Shown: one piece after another, positions 31,749-40,821 of the stretch | Position numbering within the stretch: position 1 is the stretch's first letter | Layout: each line of letters opens with the position of its first letter | Assembly: GCA_003970805.2 (NCBI GenBank) | Contig: CP051152.1 | Span: 2,728,001 to 2,792,000 of the forward strand | Length of the DNA stretch: 64,000 nucleotides | Direction of reading: 5' to 3' | Origin: Undibacterium piscinae | GTDB lineage: Bacteria > Pseudomonadota > Gammaproteobacteria > Burkholderiales > Burkholderiaceae_D | The notes under the pieces: model-generated | Seen by the model: only the letters and a program-made list of their open reading frames with translations | What the model was told of the DNA's origin: nothing | Database searches by the model: none | Made by a program: the position numbers and the translations under genes

Positions 31749-33416
31749 ATGGCTCATTACGTTTACACCATGAATCGCGTCGGCAAAATCGTGCCGCCTA
31801 AACGTCAGATCTTGAAAGACATCTCACTTTCCTTCTTCCCCGGCGCCAAAATCGGCGTACTCGGTTTGAATGGTTCAGGAAAGTCATCGCTGCTGAAAAT
31901 CATGGCTGGCATAGACAAGGATATTCAGGGCGAAGCGGTACCGATGCCAAACCTGAATATCGGCTACCTGCCGCAAGAACCACAACTTGACCCGGAGCAA
32001 ACGGTGCGTCAGGCGATTGAATCCGCTTTGGGCGAAGTGTTTGAAGCCAAGGCAAAGCTGGAAGAAGTGTATGCGGCCTATGCCGAAGAAGACGCTGACT
32101 TCGACGCGCTCGCCAATGAACAAGCCAGACTGGAGGCGATTATCTCGACTTCGGCCGGCGACAATGTAGAACTGCAACTGGAAATGGCCGCTGACGCACT
32201 GCGCCTGCCACCTTGGGACGCCAAAATCGGCGTGTTATCCGGCGGTGAGAAACGCCGTGTTGCGCTCTGCAAACTCTTGCTGTCCAAGCCAGACATGCTG
32301 TTACTTGATGAACCAACCAACCATCTGGATGCCGAATCGGTAGACTGGCTGGAACAATTCCTGCTGCGCTTCCCTGGCACTGTGGTGGCGATTACCCATG
32401 ATCGCTACTTCCTTGATAATGCAGCGGAATGGATACTTGAACTTGATCGCGGCCATGGTATTCCTTGGAAGGGCAATTACAGCTCGTGGCTCGATCAGAA
32501 GCAAGCGCGCCTGAAGCAGGAAGAATCGACTGAATCTGCACGCCAGAAAGCTTTGCAGAAAGAACTCGAGTGGTCACGTCAGAATCCTAAGGCGCGTCAA
32601 GCCAAGAGCAAGGCGCGTCTGGCCCGATTCAACGAGATGAGCGAGCACGAATACCAGAAGCGTAACGAGACCCAGGAAATTTTCATCCCGGTCGCAGAAC
32701 GCCTGGGTAATGAAGTCATAGAATTCAAGAACGTCAGCAAAGCCTTCGGCGATCGCTTGCTGATAGATAACCTGAGCTTCAAGATTCCGCCAGGTGCGAT
32801 CGTCGGTATCATCGGCCCTAACGGTGCCGGTAAATCCACCTTGTTCAAGATGATTAAGGGTCTGGAGCAACCGGATAGCGGTGAAGTGGTGCTGGGCCAG
32901 ACCGCGAAGATCTCGCTGGTTGACCAGTCACGTGAAGATTTGGGTAACACCAAGACCGTGTTTGATGACGTTGCCAATGGCGCCGACATCCTGACCGTGG
33001 GTCGCTTCGAAATGCCTTCACGCGCCTACCTCGGCCGCTTCAACTTCAAGGGCGGCGATCAGCAAAAGATCGTCGGTAACTTGTCCGGTGGTGAGCGTGG
33101 TCGTTTGCATCTGGCGAAAACCTTGCTGCAAGGCGGTAACGTCCTGCTGCTCGATGAACCGTCGAATGATCTTGATATCGAAACCCTGCGCGCGCTGGAA
33201 GATGCCTTGCTAGAATTTGCCGGTAGCGTGATGGTGATCTCACATGACCGCTGGTTCCTTGATCGCATCGCCACGCATATCATGGCGTTTGAAGGCAACT
33301 CGCAAGTTTCCTTCTTTGACGGTAACTATCAGGAATATGAAGCCGACAAGAAAAAACGTTTGGGTGAAGAAGGCGCCAAACCTAAGCGCATACGTTATAA
33401 ACCATTGAGCGTCTAA
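31749..33416 (+). CDS. ettA: Energy-dependent translational throttle protein EttA (ABC-F)
   Basis: A 555-residue soluble ABC-F ATPase that binds the ribosomal E site and gates early elongation according to ATP level. Two nucleotide-binding domains are visible: GLNGSGKSS with LSGGEKRRVA, and GPNGAGKST with LSGGERGRLHLA. Both have Walker B sequences (LLLDEPTNHLD; LLLDEPSNDLD). The linker (about residues 240-310) includes the charged arm region, and EttA-type residues start MAHYVYTMNRVGKIV. No membrane segments. Length matches the family. Confidence 0.97.
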   Translation: MAHYVYTMNRVGKIVPPKRQILKDISLSFFPGAKIGVLGLNGSGKSSLLKIMAGIDKDIQGEAVPMPNLNIGYLPQEPQLDPEQTVRQAIESALGEVFEAKAKLEEVYAAYAEEDADFDALANEQARLEAIISTSAGDNVELQLEMAADALRLPPWDAKIGVLSGGEKRRVALCKLLLSKPDMLLLDEPTNHLDAESVDWLEQFLLRFPGTVVAITHDRYFLDNAAEWILELDRGHGIPWKGNYSSWLDQKQARLKQEESTESARQKALQKELEWSRQNPKARQAKSKARLARFNEMSEHEYQKRNETQEIFIPVAERLGNEVIEFKNVSKAFGDRLLIDNLSFKIPPGAIVGIIGPNGAGKSTLFKMIKGLEQPDSGEVVLGQTAKISLVDQSREDLGNTKTVFDDVANGADILTVGRFEMPSRAYLGRFNFKGGDQQKIVGNLSGGERGRLHLAKTLLQGGNVLLLDEPSNDLDIETLRALEDALLEFAGSVMVISHDRWFLDRIATHIMAFEGNSQVSFFDGNYQEYEADKKKRLGEEGAKPKRIRYKPLSV

Positions 33417-33448
33417 ATAAGCACCGACAACCAAAGAGGGATATAAAC

Positions 33449-33874
33449 ATGTACGCAAAAAAATGGTATTCATATTGCTGTGCGATGCTTTTTTCATTTG
33501 CAATGGTAATCCCTCTTGGCGCTCAGGCAAATGCCGCTAGCGCCAGCGGCAGTGCAAGCGCAGCTGCCGGAAGTACCGCAAAACTTGAGCCTTTCGTCGT
33601 CAATTTATCCAGTTTTGACCGTTACCTTCAAGCGACGGTAACCCTACAGGTTGCCAGTGGCGAGATTGCGGAAAAAATCAAGGTTTTAATGCCTATGATC
33701 AGACATGGCCTGATCATCATTCTTAGCAGTAAGGAAGCCAGTCAGCTTCAGACTAGTGAAGGCAAGCACGAAGTGATGGATGAAATCAAGGAAAAGGTCA
33801 ATCAAGTGCTGGAGATCAAAAAGGAACATGACGGAGTCTCAGAAATTTTCTTTGAAAATTTCATTATTCAGTAA
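33449..33874 (+). CDS. FliL-like protein
   Basis: A 141-residue protein with an N-terminal hydrophobic stretch (residues 8-28) that may be a cleaved signal, followed by an Ala/Ser-rich linker. The FliL-type domain runs from LEPFVVNLSSFDRYLQATVTL to the end, with the family C-terminus VSEIFFENFIIQ. FliL proteins attach to the flagellar stator, but there are no flagellar genes nearby. GAGGGATAT lies about seven bases before the ATG. Confidence 0.82.
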   Translation: MYAKKWYSYCCAMLFSFAMVIPLGAQANAASASGSASAAAGSTAKLEPFVVNLSSFDRYLQATVTLQVASGEIAEKIKVLMPMIRHGLIIILSSKEASQLQTSEGKHEVMDEIKEKVNQVLEIKKEHDGVSEIFFENFIIQ

Positions 33875-33945
33875 GCGCTGCTTATTGATGTAACTGCGAA
33901 TGCCGCTGAGAATGTAGCTGAGTAAAAAATACCATAAAACCTCAG

Positions 33946-33985
33946 TTGCGGCATCACTGAACCTGTGTGTTGAGTGATGCCGCAA
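33946..33985. other. Perfect 13-base-pair hairpin without T-run
   Basis: TTGCGGCATCACT and AGTGATGCCGCAA are exact inverse complements around a 14-base loop. No T tract follows, so it is not a standard terminator; it may stabilise the 3' end of the FliL-like transcript. Confidence 0.5.
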
Positions 33986-34111
33986 TCTGGCGGCGCTGAC
34001 CGTCTCTAGTCCCGCCCCAACCCGCCTAATTCTCTCTCCGCAGTCCCGGATTTATCCCAAGTGATCCGCAACGGCTCGGTTCACCGCCAAAACTTAGCTC
34101 ACGAAAGAATC

Positions 34112-34705
34112 ATGTTTCAACTCGCTGCAGCGGTTCACGCTGAAATTGAAATCAAAAAGAGTCGCTTCCTCGGTCAACTGTATCCGGTTAACAACCGGGC
34201 GGAAGCGCGTAGCAAGCTCGCCGAAATTCGCGCACAACACCCGAATGCCGTGCACGTCTGCTGGGTCTTGCTATGTGATGGTGACTCCGGCCTTGATGAT
34301 GACGGCGAACCGTCCGGCACTGCCGCCAAGCCCATGTACAACGTGCTGGTGCATAAGGAATTATTCAATGTACTTGCGGTGGTGGTGCGCTACTGGGGTG
34401 GCTGCAAACTCGGTGCCGGCGGCCTTACCCGCGCCTACGGTCAGGCGATCTCCGACACTTTTAAGATCGCCGAATTGGTGCCGGTGGAAATACTAAGCGA
34501 AGCACACTTTGCGGTTGAGTTTTCCGATGAATCTAGCCTGCGACGCCTGTGTGAGCAGGAAGGCGTCAGCATTATTGAAGTAAATTATGCTGAAAAAGCG
34601 ACCCTGCATGTACGCATGAAAGCCAGTCAGGCCAGTAAATTTGAAGACACGGCGTTTGATCTGCTGCGCGGAAATTTACAAAAATTGGAAAAAATCGAAC
34701 TCTGA
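34112..34705 (+). CDS. yigZ: YigZ/IMPACT-family protein
   Basis: A 197-residue protein with an N-terminal UPF0029/IMPACT domain (IKKSRFLGQLYPVNN, DDDGEPSGTAAKPM, VVVRYWGGCKLGAGGLTRAY) and a C-terminal DUF1949 domain from about residue 135. The family is widespread and thought to act in translation-related regulation; the exact role is unclear. The ATG at 34112 gives the normal start MFQLAA. An in-frame start at 34061 would add 17 residues and is unlikely. Confidence 0.92.
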   Translation: MFQLAAAVHAEIEIKKSRFLGQLYPVNNRAEARSKLAEIRAQHPNAVHVCWVLLCDGDSGLDDDGEPSGTAAKPMYNVLVHKELFNVLAVVVRYWGGCKLGAGGLTRAYGQAISDTFKIAELVPVEILSEAHFAVEFSDESSLRRLCEQEGVSIIEVNYAEKATLHVRMKASQASKFEDTAFDLLRGNLQKLEKIEL

Positions 34706-34869
34706 TACGGTCTTTTGCCGTCAAGATAAATTCGCCGCCAGGACTTTTCATTCCGTCGGGCAATTTTTACAAAAATCAACTCATCCATGATGCCAGTAAA
34801 TATATGCCTGCATCATCTGACAACAAGTTCTGACTCTGTTGCGTCCGGCTCTGTACGCCTATCAAGGTG

Positions 34870-34900
34870 TTGACGTAATGCTCAGTCATGGCTGTATAAT
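34870..34900 (+). promoter_or_regulatory. Candidate promoter of the exosortase operon
   Basis: TTGACG (34870-34875) and a perfect TATAAT (34895-34900) stand 19 bases apart, slightly longer than ideal, about 37 bases before the xrtA start. It would drive the tightly packed 34937-43346 block. Confidence 0.5.
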
Positions 34901-34936
34901 GATAAAATATTAATGCGTTAAATACATCAAAATTCC

Positions 34937-36472
34937 ATGAAAAAGGGTATTGCCTTGACTGAGACAGGATCATCTTTTGACTGGAAATGGCTGGCGATTG
35001 CCTTCGCATTGTTTGCTCCATTTGCGGTGTATTTCGACACCGCAAAATCGATAGTAAACATCTGGAACACGTCCGACACTTTCGCACACGGTTACATCAT
35101 TGTTCCGATCACGTTATGGCTGATCTGGAAGCGCAAGCATCTGATACTCCAGATAAAAATCCAGCCATGCTGGCCGGCACTGCCGGTACTAGCGGCCTGT
35201 GGCTTTGGCTGGCTACTGGCCGAACTGGCGGATGTTCAGGTAGTCAGGCAATATATGTTGGTCTTGATGTTACCGGCCATCATCGTTGTCGTGCTCGGTT
35301 GGCGCCTTGCCTGGGCCATGGCCTTTCCGCTCGCTTTCCTGATTCTGGCAGTGCCGTTCGGCGAAATTTTTATGGCACCGCTGATCAACTTTACCGCTGA
35401 TTTTACGGTGTCCGCCTTGCAATTGAGCGGCATCCCCGTGTTGCGTGAAGGCAGTAATTTTTCGATTCCTTCCGGCAATTGGTCAGTCGTGGAAGCCTGC
35501 AGCGGCTTACGTTACCTGATTTCCTCATTCACGCTAGGCTGCCTGTATGCCTACCTGACCTATCGTTCGCCATTGCGACGTATCTCCTTCATCCTGTTTT
35601 CCATACTGGTACCTATCATCGCCAACGGCTTGCGTGCCTACATGATCGTAATGATAGGCCACTTCAGCGGCATGACTCTGGCGGTCGGCGTTGATCACCT
35701 GATCTATGGCTGGCTATTTTTTGGTCTGGTGATGTTTTTCATGTTCTGGATAGGCAGTTTCTGGCGTGAAACGACAGAAACCCCGGCAGCGCCCATCGAT
35801 ACAGATCAGCGCAGCGCAGCGACATCCGCAAGCGTTCTGGCGGTCCTCGCAGTGCTTGTCAGCATAGGCATCTGGCCGCTCTATGCCAGTGTCATCAGCC
35901 GCGACAATAGCCATACCGCACCGGTGCAAATTACCAATTTCAAAAGTGATTGGCCGGAAGTGGTGGCATTTAGCGACTGGAAACCAAGCTTTCCTCGCGC
36001 CTACGCGGAACTTGATAAAGCCTATCAACAAGGCAATCAAGCTCTGGGCATGTATATAGGCTATTACCGCAGTCAGAGCCGCTCGGCCGGCTTGATCAGT
36101 TCGGTCAACCAACTGGTTGGCAGCGAAGACAAAAACTGGCATCAAACCAGTTCCGTTATCCGCGATGAACGCCTGGGGCAGCGCCAGATCCGCGTGATAG
36201 AAAGCCGTCTCAAGGGAAATAAGGAATCATTACTCGTATGGCAATGGTACTGGATAAACGACCAAGCTATCGTCAACTTGTATCAAGGCAAAATGCTGCA
36301 GGCCAAAGAAAAATTGCTGATGCAAGGCGATGATGGTGCCGCGCTATTCTTTTACGCCGCTTATCAGGACAATCCGGATGCCGCCCGGGCGACTTTACGT
36401 GAGTTTCTCAGTACCCATCTGAATAAGCTGGAATCAAGGCTGATACAAAGCAAACAAACTCAGTCAAATTAG
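34937..36472 (+). CDS. xrtA: Exosortase A fused to an EpsI domain
   Basis: An integral membrane cysteine protease-like enzyme that processes proteins with a PEP-CTERM tail during export. Around eight membrane segments fill the first 290 residues. The catalytic triad is intact: C188 in VVEACSGLRYL, R233 in NGLRAYMIVMIG and H254 in GVDHLIYGWLFFG. The rest (about residues 320-490) is an EpsI/DUF3485 domain thought to assist exopolysaccharide export. It opens an operon of XrtA-associated glycan genes. No PEP-CTERM protein is visible in this window, so substrates lie elsewhere. Confidence 0.95.
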   Translation: MKKGIALTETGSSFDWKWLAIAFALFAPFAVYFDTAKSIVNIWNTSDTFAHGYIIVPITLWLIWKRKHLILQIKIQPCWPALPVLAACGFGWLLAELADVQVVRQYMLVLMLPAIIVVVLGWRLAWAMAFPLAFLILAVPFGEIFMAPLINFTADFTVSALQLSGIPVLREGSNFSIPSGNWSVVEACSGLRYLISSFTLGCLYAYLTYRSPLRRISFILFSILVPIIANGLRAYMIVMIGHFSGMTLAVGVDHLIYGWLFFGLVMFFMFWIGSFWRETTETPAAPIDTDQRSAATSASVLAVLAVLVSIGIWPLYASVISRDNSHTAPVQITNFKSDWPEVVAFSDWKPSFPRAYAELDKAYQQGNQALGMYIGYYRSQSRSAGLISSVNQLVGSEDKNWHQTSSVIRDERLGQRQIRVIESRLKGNKESLLVWQWYWINDQAIVNLYQGKMLQAKEKLLMQGDDGAALFFYAAYQDNPDAARATLREFLSTHLNKLESRLIQSKQTQSN

Positions 36473-36477
36473 TACAC

Positions 36478-37632
36478 ATGAAACGTATTCCCTTAGTAGT
36501 TCATTTGATTTACAAACTCGATGTTGGTGGTCTTGAAACGCTATTAGTCGAGTGCATTAATCGTATGCCCGCGGACAAATATCGTCACGCGGTGGTCTGC
36601 CTGACCGACTATACAGAATTTGCAAAAAAAATCAGCAATCCTGACGTGCAGATTATTGCCTTAAACAAAGCTCCCGGCCTTGGGCTGGAAACCCATCTGG
36701 CGATCTGGAAATTATTCCGCCGTTTACGCCCTAGCGTGCTGCACACCTACAATCTTTCTGCGATTGAATACACGCTGGCGGCAACTATCGCCGGCGTGCC
36801 GGTGCGCGTCCATGCCGAACACGGCAGGGACGCCAGCGATCCGGAAGGCAAAAACTGGAAACATAATTTATTACGTCGCCTATTGATCCCCTTTGTCGAC
36901 ATGTTTGTTCCGGTCTCTGCCGATCTGCAGAACTGGCTCAAAACAGTGATCCATGTACCCGGGCGCAAAAACCTTCTGATCAATAACGGCGTTGATACGC
37001 GCCAGTTCAAACAGGCTCAGGCCCAGCCGCACGACCAGATTCTGCCGGCACCACATTTCCCGGCGGATTGTTTTGTGATTGGCGCGGTCGGACGTATTCA
37101 GGACGTAAAAAATCATACGGGCCTGATTGATGCATTCATACAATTGCGTGAGCTAATGCCTTTGCATCAAGCGCGCCTGAGACTGGCGATTATCGGTGAT
37201 GGTCCCTTGTTGCCGAAGATCAGGGAGCAGGTCGCCAGTGCAGGCTTGAATCAAGTGGTGTGGCTGCCAGGAGCACGCCAGGATGTGGCTGAACTGATGC
37301 AGACTTTTTCAGTCTTTGCGATGAGCTCCATTGCCGAGGGCACACCGGTAGTGATACTGGAAGCGATGGCGACTGGTTTGCCTGTGATCGCCACCAAAGT
37401 GGGTGGCATTCCGGAAGTGGTAATCGATAACCAAACCGGGAAATTAGTCGATAATTTTGATGCGCTGAAATTTGCCAGGGCACTCTCCGCCTATGTAGCC
37501 GAGCCCCAACTGATGCGGCAGCACGGAGCGGCCGGACGACAAAGGGTAGAGAGCGGCTACAGCATAGACGCGATGTTGCACGGATATACGGGTTTATATG
37601 ACAGCTTATGTGCGTCAAAGACAACAATTTAA
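36478..37632 (+). CDS. XrtA-associated glycosyltransferase, TIGR03088 type
   Basis: A 384-residue GT-B fold glycosyltransferase of family 4. It begins IPLVVHLIYKLDVGGLETLL, the signature of the XrtA-linked TIGR03088 group. The donor-binding end has AVGRIQDVKNH and SIAEGTPVVILEAMATGLPV with the conserved ExxxxxxE pattern. It should add a sugar to the exopolysaccharide repeat on the cytoplasmic side. Starts five bases after xrtA. Confidence 0.94.
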   Translation: MKRIPLVVHLIYKLDVGGLETLLVECINRMPADKYRHAVVCLTDYTEFAKKISNPDVQIIALNKAPGLGLETHLAIWKLFRRLRPSVLHTYNLSAIEYTLAATIAGVPVRVHAEHGRDASDPEGKNWKHNLLRRLLIPFVDMFVPVSADLQNWLKTVIHVPGRKNLLINNGVDTRQFKQAQAQPHDQILPAPHFPADCFVIGAVGRIQDVKNHTGLIDAFIQLRELMPLHQARLRLAIIGDGPLLPKIREQVASAGLNQVVWLPGARQDVAELMQTFSVFAMSSIAEGTPVVILEAMATGLPVIATKVGGIPEVVIDNQTGKLVDNFDALKFARALSAYVAEPQLMRQHGAAGRQRVESGYSIDAMLHGYTGLYDSLCASKTTI

Positions 37633-37647
37633 GGAAGTGATTGCATC

Positions 37648-39597
37648 ATGTGCGGAATAGTTGGCATGTTTGATATGAGTGGCACACGCGAAATTGATCG
37701 CCAGTTGCTAGAACGCATGAATGAGACACAGTTTCACCGCGGACCGGTAGAAGGCGGTCTGTACACCGAGCGCGCCCTGGGCTTCGGCCACCGGCGCCTG
37801 TCTATCATAGACCTGGCTTCCGGCCAGCAACCGCTGTTCAATGAAGACCTCAGCGTAGTGGTGGTTTTCAACGGCGAGATCTATAACTTTCAGCCCTTGA
37901 TGCAGGAATTGATTGCTCTGGGCCATGTGTTCCGCACCCATTGCGATACCGAAGTCATCGTCCACGCCTGGGAACAATGGGGCGAGCAATGCGTACATCA
38001 TTTGCGCGGTATGTTTGGTTTCGCGATCTGGGACAGGAATCAGCAAACCCTGTTCCTGGCGCGCGACCGCATGGGTATCAAACCCTTGTTTTATGCGGTT
38101 TTGCCTAACGGCATGTTTGCCTTCGGTTCCGAATTAAAGTCCATATTGTCTTTGCCGGGCTTGTCGCGTGAACTCGATACGCTGGCAGTGGAAGAGTATT
38201 TCGCCTTTGGCTATGTGCCGGAGCCGCGGACGATTTTCCGCCATGCCTGCAAACTGGCACCCGGCCACATGATCCGCATCAAGGTCGGGGACAGCACGGT
38301 CAGGCAAAAAAAATATTGGGATGTCCCGTTTACCCCGCTGGCACCCGCCAGCGAGCAAGAGATACAGGAAGAATTAGTACGACGCCTGCGCGAAGCGGTC
38401 AGCAGCCACATGATTGCCGATGTGCCTCTGGGCGGTTTTCTGTCCGGCGGCGTCGACTCCAGTGCGGTGGTTGCCATGATGGCCGGACTCAGCACTACAC
38501 CCGTCAATACCTGCTCAATCTCGTTTAACGACCCCAAATTTGATGAATCGGTATTCGCCACCCAAGTGGCAAATCAATACCAGACCAATCACCATAGCGA
38601 AACGGTGGACAAGGATGATTACGGCCTGATAGACACGCTGGCACGACTCTACGATGAGCCGTATGCCGATAGTTCCGCCATCCCCACTTACCGGGTCTGC
38701 CAACTCGCCAGAAAACGCGTCACGGTAGCGCTGTCAGGCGATGGCGGCGACGAGAATTTCGCCGGTTACCGGCGCTATCATCATTCGGTGGTCACCGAGC
38801 GGGTGCGCTCGGCATTGCCATCAGCCTTGCGCCAGCCGGTCTTTGGCTTTCTCGGTAAGCATTATCCGAAAGCTGATTGGGCGCCGCGCATGTTCCGCGC
38901 CAAGACCACCTTTGAAGCGCTGGCCAGCGATCTCACCCGCGGTTATTTCCAGGGCGTTTCCATCATGCCCGACCGTATCCGCTCGCGCCTGTTCAGTCCC
39001 GGATTCAGGCGTGATTTGCAGGGTTATCATGCCTCGGAGGTGATGCTGGCACATGCCGCCAACGCCCCCACTGACGATCCGCTCTCTATAGTGCAGTATC
39101 TGGACATGAAAACCTATCTGCCGGGGGATATCCTGACCAAGGTGGACCGCGCCAGCATGGCGCATGCACTGGAAGTCAGGGTGCCGCTACTCGATCATCA
39201 ATTTGTCGAATGGGCGTCCGGCATACCTTCGGCTATGAAATTAAGCGCAGGCGAAGGCAAGCATATTTTTAAGAAATCCATGCGGAGCTATTTGTCCGAC
39301 GATATTTTGTACCGGCCAAAAATGGGATTTTCCATTCCTGTGGCCAGTTGGCTGCGCGGCCCCTTGCGCGAACGGGTCAGTCAGGCCGTGCTGGGACCGA
39401 CTATGGCAGCTACCGGCATCTTCAACATGGATTTTCTCAAAGAGTTGGTCGAGCATCATCTGTCGGGGCGGCGTGACAATAGTGCGCCCTTATGGTCTTT
39501 GCTGATGTTTGAAGCCTTCTTGCGCAATGTCCTGGGAGATCTTACCCCTGAGCCCAAGAGCCAGCCTTACGATAGTTCTATTTTGCTTTCTGCTTAA
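37648..39597 (+). CDS. XrtA-associated amidotransferase (asparagine synthase-like, TIGR03108)
   Basis: A 649-residue two-domain enzyme. The N-terminal class II glutaminase is intact, with the nucleophile at Cys2 (MCGIVGMFD) plus FNGEIYN and RDRMGIKPL. The C-terminal synthetase domain has the ATP-pyrophosphatase loop FLSGGVDSSAVV near residue 265 and LSGDGGDENFAGY. It should use glutamine-derived ammonia to amidate a carboxyl group, probably on a sugar or peptide of the polymer. AAGGAAG precedes the ATG. It differs from the two island relatives, which lack Cys2. Confidence 0.94.
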   Translation: MCGIVGMFDMSGTREIDRQLLERMNETQFHRGPVEGGLYTERALGFGHRRLSIIDLASGQQPLFNEDLSVVVVFNGEIYNFQPLMQELIALGHVFRTHCDTEVIVHAWEQWGEQCVHHLRGMFGFAIWDRNQQTLFLARDRMGIKPLFYAVLPNGMFAFGSELKSILSLPGLSRELDTLAVEEYFAFGYVPEPRTIFRHACKLAPGHMIRIKVGDSTVRQKKYWDVPFTPLAPASEQEIQEELVRRLREAVSSHMIADVPLGGFLSGGVDSSAVVAMMAGLSTTPVNTCSISFNDPKFDESVFATQVANQYQTNHHSETVDKDDYGLIDTLARLYDEPYADSSAIPTYRVCQLARKRVTVALSGDGGDENFAGYRRYHHSVVTERVRSALPSALRQPVFGFLGKHYPKADWAPRMFRAKTTFEALASDLTRGYFQGVSIMPDRIRSRLFSPGFRRDLQGYHASEVMLAHAANAPTDDPLSIVQYLDMKTYLPGDILTKVDRASMAHALEVRVPLLDHQFVEWASGIPSAMKLSAGEGKHIFKKSMRSYLSDDILYRPKMGFSIPVASWLRGPLRERVSQAVLGPTMAATGIFNMDFLKELVEHHLSGRRDNSAPLWSLLMFEAFLRNVLGDLTPEPKSQPYDSSILLSA

Positions 39598-39603
39598 AAA
39601 CCT

Positions 39604-40821
39604 ATGCGAATTTTGCACATACTAGATCACTCGATTCCGCTACATAGCGGCTACACTTTTCGCACGCTATCGATACTCAAGCAACAACGTGCTTTGGGCT
39701 GGCAGACCTTTCATGTCACCAGCCCTAAACAAGGCCCTTATAGCTGCGCGGAAGAAACCGTAGACGCCGAATGGCATTTTTACCGCACGCCGCAAAAAAA
39801 CTGGATGAATCGTTTCCCCGTGCTTAATCAGCTCGCCGTCATTCATAATCTGGAGCAACGCTTGCTGGAAGTCGCCGGGCAAATCAAACCAGATGTACTG
39901 CACGCCCACTCACCGGCTCTCAATGCGATTGCCGCCTTAAGGGTAGGCAAACGTCTGGGTATTCCGGTAGTCTATGAAGTCCGCGCCTTTTGGGAAGACG
40001 CCGCCGTCGATCACGGCACCAGTTCGGAATGGGGACTACGCTATCGCCTCACCCGCGCCATGGAAACCTATGCGCTGGATCATGCCAACGCAGTGACCAC
40101 GATCTGCGAAGGTTTGCGCGGCGAGATTTTGCAGCGCGGCATCTCCTCGGAAAAAGTCACCGTCATACCGAATGCGGTCAATATTGAAGACTTCAACATC
40201 AATGAAACTGCCGATCTGCCACTGGCGAGGGAACTTGGTCTTGAAGGCAAAATCGTACTCGGTTTCATCGGTTCTTTTTATGCCTATGAAGGCCTGAACA
40301 TATTATTAGATGCGATGCCGCAGATGTTGGCCGCCAACCCCGATATCCGGCTATTGCTGGTAGGCGGAGGTCCGCAGGACCAAGCCTTGCAGTCACAGGC
40401 AAAACAGCTGGGCATCACCGACAAGCTACGCTTTACCGGTCGGGTGGCGCATGATCAGGTGCAGCGTTATTACAATCTGCTCGACGTACTGGTGTACCCA
40501 CGACTCAAAATGCGGCTGACCGATCTGGTGACGCCGCTCAAACCACTGGAAGCCATGGCACAAGGTCGCCTGCTGGCCGCCTCCGACGTCGGCGGACACA
40601 AGGAATTGATAGCAGATGGCCAAACCGGCGTCCTGTTCAAGGCCGATGACCCCAAAGATCTGGCCAAGCAGGTGCTAGGCTTGATCGCCTCACCAGAACG
40701 CTGGCCGGGCTTGCGCGCAGCCGCCAGACATTTTGTGGAAACCGAACGTAACTGGCCACGCAGCGTGGCACGCTATCAGACCGTGTACGGCAAACTGCTG
40801 CAAAGAAAACAATTATCATGA
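39604..40821 (+). CDS. XrtA-associated glycosyltransferase, TIGR04063 type
   Basis: A 405-residue family 4 glycosyltransferase. The start MRILHILDHSIPLHSGYTFR is characteristic of the XrtA-linked TIGR04063 group. Donor-site motifs are GFIGSFYAYEGLN, LLVGGGPQD and KPLEAMAQGRLLAASDVGG. The start is six bases after the amidotransferase stop. Its stop overlaps the next start (ATGA). Confidence 0.93.
   Translation: MRILHILDHSIPLHSGYTFRTLSILKQQRALGWQTFHVTSPKQGPYSCAEETVDAEWHFYRTPQKNWMNRFPVLNQLAVIHNLEQRLLEVAGQIKPDVLHAHSPALNAIAALRVGKRLGIPVVYEVRAFWEDAAVDHGTSSEWGLRYRLTRAMETYALDHANAVTTICEGLRGEILQRGISSEKVTVIPNAVNIEDFNINETADLPLARELGLEGKIVLGFIGSFYAYEGLNILLDAMPQMLAANPDIRLLLVGGGPQDQALQSQAKQLGITDKLRFTGRVAHDQVQRYYNLLDVLVYPRLKMRLTDLVTPLKPLEAMAQGRLLAASDVGGHKELIADGQTGVLFKADDPKDLAKQVLGLIASPERWPGLRAAARHFVETERNWPRSVARYQTVYGKLLQRKQLS

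Noticed and set aside
33946..33985. Rho-independent terminator
   Set aside because: The stem is perfect but no T-run follows on either strand, so it is listed only as a hairpin.
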